NCBI GenBank assembly: GCA_036785325.1 | Contig: JAXIVH010000010.1 | Span: 12,827,744-12,891,743 of the forward strand | Reading direction: 5' to 3' | Length of the DNA stretch: 64,000 nt | From: Urophycis tenuis | Taxonomy: Eukaryota > Chordata > Actinopteri > Gadiformes > Phycidae | Shown here: piece by piece, positions 38,351 through 49,800 of the stretch | How the letters are laid out: every line of letters starts with the position of its first letter | How positions within the stretch are numbered: position 1 is the first letter of the stretch | Program-made: the position numbers and the translations under genes | Notes under the pieces: generated by a model | What the model was told of the DNA's origin: nothing | Database searches by the model: none | What the model saw: only the letters and a program-made list of their open reading frames with translations

Positions 38351-40786
38351 CGTGCGTGCGTGTGAACATGATGGAATATGAGTGGGATCTCAGTGATACT
38401 GATTCAGGCAAAGGCTCTGGAGTAGAGGTGAAGGTGGTGGGTGTTTTCAGGTGGCTTGGGGTGTTTTGACTCTCAGCTGGTTCTGGGATCAAACTCCAAT
38501 GTTGAAGATGCGGTAGCCCCTTCATTATCCTGCTTATTCAGTTGCGTTGGATGATTGTTTGATTTGTCATTTTTTTAAGTTTATAGTACTTCCGTTGTAT
38601 GAGTGTCTCTGAATACATGTCCTGACAAATTAACCTTCTGTTCCATGAATCTGCTTTAATGAACCTCCTTTGCAGGCACAATTGTCCGAAAGCTGCCGAG
38701 GAAAGTGGACGTCCTGGAGGGAGAAAATGCTGCGTTCTGTGTTGAGGTGGAGGAGGAGGAGATGGACATCCACTGGTACAAAGAAGGGGTGGAATTGCGA
38801 GAGACGCACCAGACCATCCTAAAATCATTTGGTCGAACACATATCCTGGTATTTGTCAACACAATGCCTCAGGATTCAGGACTGGTCATGTTCTTCGTGG
38901 GAAGGTCCAAAACTTCATCTCAGCTCAGAGTGAAAGGTAATACAAGGTTGACTTTGTGGCAACTCAAAAGCAGCCAGATATGGCAATTTCAGTTTCAGAA
39001 ATGATTTTTCCTCCTCAGTGTGGAATCAACTGTCTTCATATGACAGTGACTGAAAAGAGAGAGACAATTATAGTGTACATTAAGGAAATTACATAACCTA
39101 AGTAATTTCCATAAGTCGTTGTACTACTTGTACCTTTACCCTTTAAACCAGGATTTGATTGTAGCATGTAAAGAAATATTGATCATAGGCTGCCTCATGC
39201 ACAAATTCATTGATCTTGCAGCAAAGGAACTACAAACATGTCCTCCCATTAAGGTAAATTACATCTAACAAAGGATGCCATCTATTCCCTGTTTAGCGGC
39301 CAAGCACTCTCCTCCCAGCTGTCCGGTGAGCATTCAGATCAACACGGAACGAGCAAACGCTGCTCTGCTCTCCTGGGTTCCCGCCCAGGACTCACGCAAG
39401 AACCCCCCATCAGGCTATGTCCTGGAGCGGCAGGAGGTGGGCACGGGCTCCCAGGAGTGGCTCCAGTGTCTGACCACAGACTCAGCAACCTCTGTTGAGA
39501 TCCTAGGGGACAGCGTGCCATGCGAGGCAGACTATCGCTTCCGCATCTGCAGCGTGAACAAGTACGGGAAGAGCAACAACGTGGAATTCCCCCGAGCGGT
39601 TCACTTAGGTAAGATGGACGACGTATTGGTTCACATTTAGTCATATTTTTTGCACACTTTTACCTAGCATTGACAGATGAGGCTGCAAACAGGCAAAGCG
39701 TGCAGACCGTATAGGAATAATTACAGCATTTCAAGGTGCAGCATGGGCAAATTTCTGAAAACACCTGGACAGTTGGAGTGGAGAATATAGGACACAACAA
39801 AAGGAATCATGGATGCAGTTGATGGCCAATTTACTTAGCCTCTGTCATACTGAATCAAACAATGGTGCCGGCAAGTACTCGCTCTCAAACCAGGTTGTAC
39901 AGCAACACACTAAAATGCTTCGTGTTCACCCAATGCCATGGTCTTTCCTTCAGTCCCCGTGGCCAGGATACAGGCTCCTCTGCAGGACGCCTTGGTGCCA
40001 GAGGGGCAGGACGCCTGCTTCTCCATCGAGCTCTCTGCCTCGGTGATCGGCACGTGGTTCTTGAACGGCACTCAGCTGCAGGACGACGAACGCTACACGA
40101 CACGGCGGTCTCGAACGCACCAGTCGCTCCGCATCAGGGGTGTGCGAGACACAGACAATGGGGCGGAAATCACATTCATTGCATACGGCATAAGGGATTC
40201 TGCCGCATTATACATTCAAGGTACATTCAAAGTCGCCCTTTTAAACATGTGCATGTTTCAGGAATGTACGTTAATGATTATTTGTCTTATAGACCATCTT
40301 ATTTTCCTGCTTTCTCACCCCAATATGCATTGTGTAACACTAAATAAAGTCTATTACTATTAGTATTAATAATATTATTAAATAATTAGCCTCCATCAAA
40401 TGAATTGCTTATTACTGCATAACTGATTATAAAACAAATGTTTGTCCCGGAAATTCACAGCTCCTCTGGTGAAGTTCTCCCCACTATCAGAAATGGACCG
40501 TAATAAGTTTATAGAAGAGGGGAACCCCATTGTACTCTACTGCGAGCTGTCAGACCCTGCAGCCCCAGTGCACTGGTACAAGAATGGGGTTGAGTTACAA
40601 ACAACTGAGGGCCTTCACATCCAATCAGAAGGAACCATGAGGCGGATTGTCATCCAATCCGCAGAGTTCTCACACTCTGGAGTCTATTGCTGTGATGCCA
40701 TCGATGATGTCATCAGATTCAATGTGGAAGTAGAGGGTGAGTGGGCCTTTGAAAAAAATATGTGATTGTGTTTCTGTCACACTAAC

Positions 40787-40817
<31 letters not shown>

Positions 40818-43800
40818 GACTTTGTTTTGGTCTTTATCTTGTAAAGTGTCATTTAGCATTTCCTTCTAAAGTCTTAAGACATTACCAGAAAACAACTTGT
40901 AAATGACCAATGACTGCATGCATCCATAGCCCCGCCTGTGAAGTTCACAGCACTCCCAGATGCGGAGAGAAAAAAGACCTTCCATACTGGCTCCCGGATG
41001 GCGTTACAGTGTGAGCTCTCAGACCCATCGGCCACAGTGCACTGGTACAAGGATGGCATCAAGCTCCTGCCTCAGAGCGGAGTGGAGATGCTCACCGATG
41101 GCTTGTCTCGGACGTTGCTAGTCCATGTGGCAGACTTTATTCACTCTGGGTTATACAGCTGCAAGACTAAGGGTGATGCCATCACGTTCAATGTGGACGT
41201 CACAGGTGATTTGATGAGTTGTTACTTGCTTTGCTGGTTTTGTAACAAACATAAATTAACCAAAAGCGCTGCCTTAGCTAAGTTATTAACAGTGTTTACT
41301 TTCTTACTTGCGATGCCTTTTTTGCTTGCCCTTCTTGATTCTTAGCCCTTAGTTGATTGATCAGTTGTAGGAAATTGTATTCAAGGCTGTATCTAAGACA
41401 CACATTCAAACATATCTGTAGTTCCACCGGTGAAGTTCTCGGCGATTCCAGAGCAACTGAGGAATAAGACCATTGAGGCGGGCTGCCCCATTGTACTGCA
41501 GTGTATTGTCTCAGACCCAGAGGCCCAGGTCTGCTGGTATAAGGGATCGACGCAGCTTCTTTCAAACTCTGGATTAGAAATCCACTTGAATGGCAACACA
41601 AGGACTTTAGTTGTCCAGTTTGCCGAACCTCGTCATTCTGGTGTTTACAGCTGCGCGTCTGAGGACGATACCATGGAGTTTCGAGTGAAGATCAAAGGTG
41701 ACCATTACCTTTTTGTCTTGTGTAGTAACTACTGTAACCCCACCTCCCATTTCTCTTGACACCACTAATAAATCCCAGTTTATTCTGTTTTGTGGTCTAA
41801 ATCAAGCCACCAAAATCTCTTACTCCGTTTAAATGTATTTCAACATATTTTACTTGGTTTTGTTCAAAATGTACCATGATAGCTACACCGGTGAAGTTCT
41901 CTACTAGTTTTGACGTTGAACAAACCAAGGCATTTGAAGTGGGTGCGGCCTTTGAACTGGAGTGCGAGGTCACCGAGCCCACCGCTGAGGTGTGCTGGTA
42001 CAAAGATGGGCACCAGCTCGGCCCAGAGAATGGCTGGGAGATTAACTCTGAGAGCTCCTTCAGGAGGCTGATTGTCCAATCAGCTGAGCTCTTTCACGCA
42101 GGGCGGTACAGCTGTGAGACCTCTGATGACACCATCCAGTTCACTGTGGATGTCAAAGGTGATTTTTGTTCTTTTTGGTTGAATCTTGAACACGTTAGTG
42201 TGTTAGTTCTTGTAGAAGACTTGTTGATGTGGTAAGATGTTTTATTTGTAACATTTAGAGCGTCTGTCTGTCACTAAATGTTGGATGGTTTGCAGCTGTG
42301 TCTGTTTTTTTTCCCACTAATAATTGATGTTGCTAGCTTCACAGCTACACCTATATAACTTCCTTTTTTTACTCTTGCCTGTGAACATAACAAAACAGTC
42401 CATTTGTAAAACACTTGACCTTTAACCCCTCCCTGCCTCTCTCTTAACCAATGAGTCGATGCACTGCAAATCACAATTACATCTGTAAATGCTCACCTTC
42501 AGCTCCATCGTTGCCCTTGTTACCCTCACCGGAGGTTGGGGAGAGCAAGTTGCTTGAGGGAGCCTGTCCCATCGAACTGCAAGGTCAAAGGTCAGACCCT
42601 GCAGTCCCGGTGTTTGGGCTGCAGGAAAAAGAGCACGATGTAACAAGCCGACCTGGCTTTGAAATGGGAGGCTTCGAGAAGACCGTCGTAATCGAACCGA
42701 CCCACTCTTCCAACTCTGGAGCCTACTATTGCGCAACAACAGATGACGTTGCCCAGTTAATTGTTCAAAATGAAGGTGATTGCTTTGTCTCCGTTTTGTT
42801 TGTGTCATTGGTTTTGTTTTTTCAAACTAATTCTCTTCTCGTAGCTTTTTTAGCCTCTTTAAAATGACATTCATGAGTAGCTAATATTCGTGATATGAAA
42901 CACTTAAGAATAATAGACACTAAAATGATCCCACTGATATAGCTCTGCCTGTGACATATCCACCTGGTTCTGCAGTTGAGAAGACCAAACCTATTGAAGC
43001 ACACAGCCCCATCGTTCGGCAGTTTGAGATCTCAGACCCGGTTGCCAAAGCCTGTTGGTATAAGGATGGAACACAGATCTACCCACAAAACACCCAATCA
43101 GAAACTGCCAGCCAGACTGTGTTCCTCCATTCAGATGGCTTAACATGTGAGAAGAGGTTCCGCTGTGAGAATAAAGACGAAGTCCAGTTAAATGTGGACA
43201 AAAAAGGTGTTGATCCATCTATGGCACATTTGTTGAGGGATCTTTCAGAAACAATACGCAATGTCAGTAAAGCTATGAGCTCATTGTTTGTTTGTGTTCT
43301 TGGCTTTGTCTGTACAGCATATCAGTGTCACTCTGGTGACGACAGTGGTGCAGTATCTGATGAGTATCACGAAAGCACTATGGACACAAAAGGTGAACAA
43401 ATATATTTCAACCATAGAATCATCCATTTTAACCCAGTACATACATGCCACTAACCAAAGTGGTGTATTGAATTGATAGTTCACTTTGTGACATCTATAA
43501 AATATTGGTATTTCTATCATTTCTGATCATCTTTGAACATGCTTTCAGACATGACCCACTCTCATATCATTTCCTGCTGATTTTCGTTTTTTCGCAGCCA
43601 TACTCTTGATACTAACGTATATGTTGTCTGTCATGTGTCATTCTTCATCTTAACCGCCATCTTTGTTTTGCTTTGTCACAAGCAACTCTCTACTCTTGAC
43701 GCCCATCTTATTTGTCCATCACCAGAACCCATCATTCAATTTGCTGGTCTGAATCGCCTCCGTTGCATTGACAATTAATTGTTTTACTCTTATTGGAATT

Positions 43801-46800
43801 ATGGCTGTTTGTAGGCAGAAGTATTGGGGTTCAACACTGATCTGAATTGCTATAGTATCAAGGGTCTACAATATATTTAGTCCAAGACCATGGTTTGCCA
43901 TGGTCGCACATCTTAACAATTGTCTTTGCAATGGATAATCCCATAACTCCACCATGCTAACCCACAATGATGTACAGTACTATTTTGAGAAGAACTATTG
44001 AGGCAAACAACCAAACTGAAAAACTTTATCTCTGTGTACATCATAATGCCTCTAGCTATACCTCCCAGACTCTCGCCGGACCAAGCTACAGGGCCAACGA
44101 AGTCCATCGAAGTGGCTTGTCCAACAAAAGACGAAACCATCTTGCAGAAGCCAAATAATTCTTGGGTCTCCCGAAAGATAGGAGAGCCCTGTAAACGTGA
44201 AAAACATTCCGGGCCAACTCCAGCTCTTTACCTAGCACATGAAGGTTATAATGAGCAAATTCCAGTCTATTCAGAAGTGCTTTCCAGCAACCGACAAGCA
44301 ACAACTGTTGATGATGTGGATAGCCCTGAATCGTATGCTGTGAAGGTCAGATCTGATGCACAGCTTCACTCTATCCAGCCTACGGAAGTTCAAATTGAGC
44401 ATCTCAGTTGCAACACACAGCATTCGCCACATACTCTGGAAAACTTGACTTCTTCCAAGCACACAGTGACTGTCCAAAGACAGAGGTTTTGTGCCGCACA
44501 ACAAACTTCAACCATCCAAGCAGAGGAACTCGATGGCGCCCAAAGGTGTACAGCCCCCCGATCACGGAAAACCTGCAAGTCCTCTAAGACGAGAAATATC
44601 CCAACAAAGGAGCTTTGTTGTCCCCCAAAGACAGAAAGTTTCCAAGCAGTGGGGCTGTCTAAAGGCTTACAGGCCGAAACTATCCAATCAACGGGAGAGT
44701 CTAGCTGCTTACAAGCTGAAAATAACCAATCACAAGCACTTTCTAGTTGCATACAGGCTGAAACCATCCAATCCGTGGGACTGTCTCACTGCTTACAGGC
44801 AGAAACTATCCAATCACAGGGACTGTCTGGTTGCTTACAGGCTGAAACCATCCAATTAGTGGAGCACTCTAGTTGTTTACAGGCTGAAACTATCCAATCT
44901 GTGGGAGTGTCTCACTGCTTACAGGCAGAAACTATCCAATCACAGGGACTGTCTGGTTGCTTACAGGCTGAAACCATCCAATCAGTGGAACAGCCTAGTT
45001 GCTTACAGGCTGAAACTGTTCAGTCAGTGGGAGTGTCAAGCTGCTTAAAGACTGAAAGTCACCAATCAGTGGAGCTGTCTTGTTCCTTACAGACCCAAAC
45101 TATCCAAGCAAAGGAGTCATGCAATTCCAAACCGATTGCAACTGTCCTATCAGATGGGCTATATGGTTGCTTACAGACTAAAACATTCAAATTAAAAGAG
45201 CCATGTGACTCTATAAAGTCTGCAACTGTCCAATCGGAGGAGGTCGGCAACTCTTTCAGCAGCACTCTCCAATCAGGTGAGCTGCGTAACTCCAGCCAGA
45301 CCGCAATTTTTACCCAATCGGATGAGCTTTCTGACTCTTTACAGTCTGTCACTGCCCAATCAGAGGACCTCTGGGACTCCTCACAGTCTGCCATGGCACA
45401 ATCAAAGGATCTCTGTAATGTCCGTCATATGGCAACTGTCCAATCGGTGAAGCCCTTTGACTCCTCACAGCCAATGATTTTACAATCGGTTGGTGGTGGT
45501 ATCCACATCTCAGAGAGTGGCTCTCTGCAAAAGGGAGTGTTTTGTAGTTCACCTGAGGTAGTATCCCTTCAACCCAAAGTCGTACACAGGCCTCTGAAGG
45601 CAATGACTATGAAAGCAGGGAGCGTATTTAACCTGCTGCACTCTACAACTGTTCACTCCAAAGACCTTTTGTATAACACAAGACAAACGGTACCAATTCC
45701 AATGGAAGAACCGTATTACAACATGCAATCGACAGCAATCCAAACAGGGGGAAACACCCTGGAGACACCAGGAGATGCATTACAATGCTTAGTTGACTCT
45801 GAGCAAAGAGCCAATGTGTATTCATTAGAACGTTATAAGGCTAAGCCAGTATCTGCCCTCCAATCAGAAGAGGTCTATCTGTCAAGGGCATGTGACAGTC
45901 AGTGGGATGATGATGGTGATGATGTCATTGCGCTTAAAGTGGACGTCGAAGGTGATTTTAACAGTTACCATTATCAGACAAGAGAATGGATGTTGGTGCT
46001 TTGTAAAATCAGGAGATTGTGCATTGCAATCTTCTACATGTCTACAAATAACTGTGTGATATAAATCAGAGCTGAATAAAGTTAATAAAAACAAACGCAA
46101 CGCTTGGGTGGCTTGTGAGATTGTACAAAGTAGTGTAACATAATATAGTAATATTAATATGTTAGTGGCAAAGTCTAACTCTTATGCAGTTATTTCTACC
46201 TAACAAAAACAGTTCCTCCATCCAAACACTAATAACACATCTGTGTACCAAGACCTGAATTATTTAGGACTGCTTATAAAATACTGGTAGCTATTGATGT
46301 AGCTAATCTCAGTAGTGGGTATATTGCACTGAAAGTGTTAACAAATTATTACCATTCACATCAAGGCTAATAACAGTGATGTCATTCTCTTTCGATATCG
46401 CCACCAAATGTCACCGCAGCCCCTCCAATGAGAATCACAGCCGAAGTTTGTGAAACCAAAAGGACCCAGTCGCGCGAGGTATCGGATCCTTGTGAAGGAG
46501 TGTCTTGGTACAAGGATGGGCTAAAGCTACTTGACCTGAATGGGCAGGCGATGAGTGGTTTGGAGGGTTCTGTACAAACTCTCTCTTTTGAATCAGCGCC
46601 GCCGTTCCACGCAGGTGAATACACCTGCCAAACCACTGACGATGCCATGCAGTTTCATGTTGATGTTAAAGGTGACAAGCTGTGTCTGCTTTGGTTTGGT
46701 TTCTTTGCATTCATCTTGGGTGGATAATTGTAGTTGTTACTTTGTTTTTGTATAGCAATGGCTGCTATGGAATAATCAAACAAATATATATATTTTTAAA

Positions 46801-49800
46801 TGGATTTTGCCTGCCTGAAAGTAGTATAAAATATTAATGCTGCTTTTGGAAAGGAAGAAGCACCTCGGTAATGCAAACGTTTGGGGCCTAGAAACATAAT
46901 TCATAATTTAAAAATAAAAACAAATGAGGCCTTTTTTCAAACCATAAAATAAACCCAAAATTGAACTTGATTCTAATCTGTGTGTGATCGTGGATGCATA
47001 ATTATTCATGCTTCATATTTTCTTTTTCTGCTGCAACCGTCTTCAAAGTTTAAATATTACATAATAGCTTTTAAAATATTAACTCTTTTAAAAGATTGTG
47101 CTATATTCATAATAATCAATATTAATTGTATGTCTTATATTCAATCTTTTAGCTCCTCCTGTGAAGTTTTCAGCCATGTCTGAGGATGATCAGACACAAA
47201 CAGTCATGGTGGGCTGTCCCATCGTTCTACTCTGTGAACTCTCTGACCCCAATGGACAAGTAGAGTGGTACAAAGATGGAGCAAAACTTACATCTGGAGT
47301 TGACATCCATTCAGATGGAAATTTCAGGAGACTGACGATCCAGTCGGCTCAGAGGTCTCATTCAGGAGTGTATCGATGTGAGACTAAGGATGACGCCATC
47401 CAATTCAGCGTGGACGTAAAAGGTGACAAACGAACAAACAGAAGTTCTTGCCGTTCCTAATCTGTTTGGAGTTGAGCCACTAACTTTTTTTCTTTTTAAA
47501 CAACTGGTAATGATGTTAATAATCATCTAACCAATGGTTTGGAGTTGCGCTGCGCTACATTTGTTTCATGCAGTTATTTGTTTGTCTGTTTGAAAGATGC
47601 TAAGCACTGTGACATGGCAATTTTTACCGAAACACAAGAAGCTAACTGGGAGACAAGATGGGTTACTTAAAGGTAACAGTCATATTTCTTTAATTTGAGT
47701 TTAACTTGTGTTTTTTTTGGGAGGGGTAGGGGTCTTCTCTATTTATATATGTTTAATGATACATATCTTTTTCGGTATTACATGGTTCCATCTTTTCGAG
47801 AATTTGCCATTACTTATATGATGGCTTTGGCTTTTCATTCTGATGTTGCTTAATGAAAGCCTTTCTTCATAACTAATTTCTTCTTCTTTGCTTCAGTTGT
47901 TATCGTTGTGTCCAAACTGGCTGATAACCTTTGCTTTGGTTTGATATCTTGGCTCTTAACTTCCCTATTTTTTTGTTTGCTTTTTATATGTGTATGCCTT
48001 ATAATAATCTTAATTAACCCTAATATTAATAGGTAATGCAGGAAATCAGTCAATACCCATGATTTCAAGACATTAATGATCAATTGTTCTTTTTTCACAA
48101 CTACGGTAAACATCCAGCTCTGCCTGTAAAGTTCTGTGAGCTTCCAGAGGACGAGAGGAACAAGTCGGTCCTAGAGGGTTCACCTCTGGTTCTCCAATGT
48201 GAGCTCTGTCAGGACATGACGGCTGAGGTCGTTTGGTCCAAGGATGGAACCCAGCTGCTCCAAGGTGACGTAGACCTACAGTCAGACGGCCTCGTGAAGA
48301 AGCTGTGCATCCATTCTGTGGATAGAACCCATGCTGGCGTCTACGAATGCTCAACAGCAGGTGACTCCATCACCTTCACGGTGGAAATTGAAGGTGATTA
48401 ATGTCTGACTCTTACCTGTTCTGTCCTGTATATATTCTAACCACCTGTTAAGATATTCTAGTGTTCCAGCCAAAGTTATACCCGAAATGTGTGCATGCAT
48501 TAACAAGAGTCATCAAATCGTCCATTGAACCCTGGTGATATATAGTAGTTCACAATATGTAAAATCCCTTCTTATAGAGCTCATTTCACTTGATTGAAAA
48601 CATTATTCCCCTCCAATCCCCCTTCACTCAAATGCTTTTGTAGGCAGATCACAGGGGATCATGCCCATCCCGATGTCAGAGAAGTTCAAGGCCATTTTGG
48701 TTGGCTCTCCTATAGTGCTCCAGTGTGAGCTTCAAGACCCAGTTGCCCAGGTCTCATGGAGCAAAGATGGAGAGGAGCTTTATTCAAAAACGGGTCTCGA
48801 TATGAAAAGAAATGGCCATCTCCGGAAGCTAGTGATTCATTCTGCGAAGGCCTCTGACTCGGGCCTCTACAGCTGTTGTCTTACTCTCGATGTTGTGACA
48901 TTCCAAGTGGAGGTCCAAGGTGAATGTTGTGTTTGCTGTGTAATAACTATACAAATGAGCTCAAAAAATACCCTTTTGCCCTGCAGGTATTTACTATGCC
49001 ATCTACCTCATCCTACTTCTAACCCAGCCATAGTCAGTCCAGTCTTCCCTTGTCTTAGTTTATCCTCCCTCAACTTACCTTACCCTATCTTAACTTAACC
49101 TAAGTTATAATATAACCTTATTTTGCCGTACATTACACTATATATGTATGCCCATATGTTTGTAAAAATGCATTTCCTCTTTGAAGACAATGAAATACTA
49201 ACACCCTTAACCTACATAACACAACTTTATGTAACCTTATCTACCTTAGTTCCCTTAATTGATACATAGAGATGTCTGTAAATTGGCGGTTGCCTGTCTT
49301 ACCCAGATACAGATGAGTTGTTTAATTTAAAATTAATCATTGTGTGCCAAGAAGAGGAGTTCACTGGGTTAACATTGCTTCACTGTAGCCGCGTCCATCG
49401 ACTTGCAGAGTTACAGTAGCCAAGCTACGGTTCATGTGAGGCGGTTAGACTTGATTATTTCCAAAGTTTTCCAATGTATTCCAAATAGTCACTGGCACAA
49501 GTATATTATTAGCTACTTCTGACTGGGTAGCTGCTAGGCGGATGGGAACCTGTCAATGCCGCATCACATGTAGCCTAATAATCACAGTGCCAAAAATAGT
49601 AGATAATTATCTATGAGTTTGTAGGCAAACTACAATCTTGTGTTGTGGCTGGCGTTTTGAATAAGTACCTTGAACAGGTGCACGCTGAAAGAAAATGCTA
49701 ACCCAGCGAAATCTCCTTATGGACGCACAATGAGGAATTTGGAATCAAACAACTCGTATGAATCTCAGTCAGACAGTCAAACAGCAATTTACAGATATCT

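Noticed and set aside
39810..39950. An upstream extension of exon 5 with an Ig-like G-K-Y-S-L word
   Set aside because: The acceptor at 39953 gives the conserved OBSL1 start V-P-V-A-R-I, and the upstream words do not continue into an Ig pattern.
43560..43660. A possible exon after the acceptor-like cgttttttcgcag
   Set aside because: In phase 1 the sequence is closed within about 20 codons and has no Ig similarity.
44665..45060. Regular CCAAT motifs every 42 bp, which could be read as an NF-Y site array
   Set aside because: The motif is part of the codons for I-Q-S in the coding repeat, and the same word is in the Ig exons. A regulatory role needs no extra explanation here.
44625..45500. CRISPR-like repeat spacing
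   Set aside because: Units are adjacent with no unique spacers, the array is coding, and the sequence is vertebrate.
44086..45603. Several minus-strand open frames across the giant exon, also repetitive
   Set aside because: A 42-bp unit without stops in any frame keeps all frames open. Splice sites and Ig-like ends support only the plus-strand frame.
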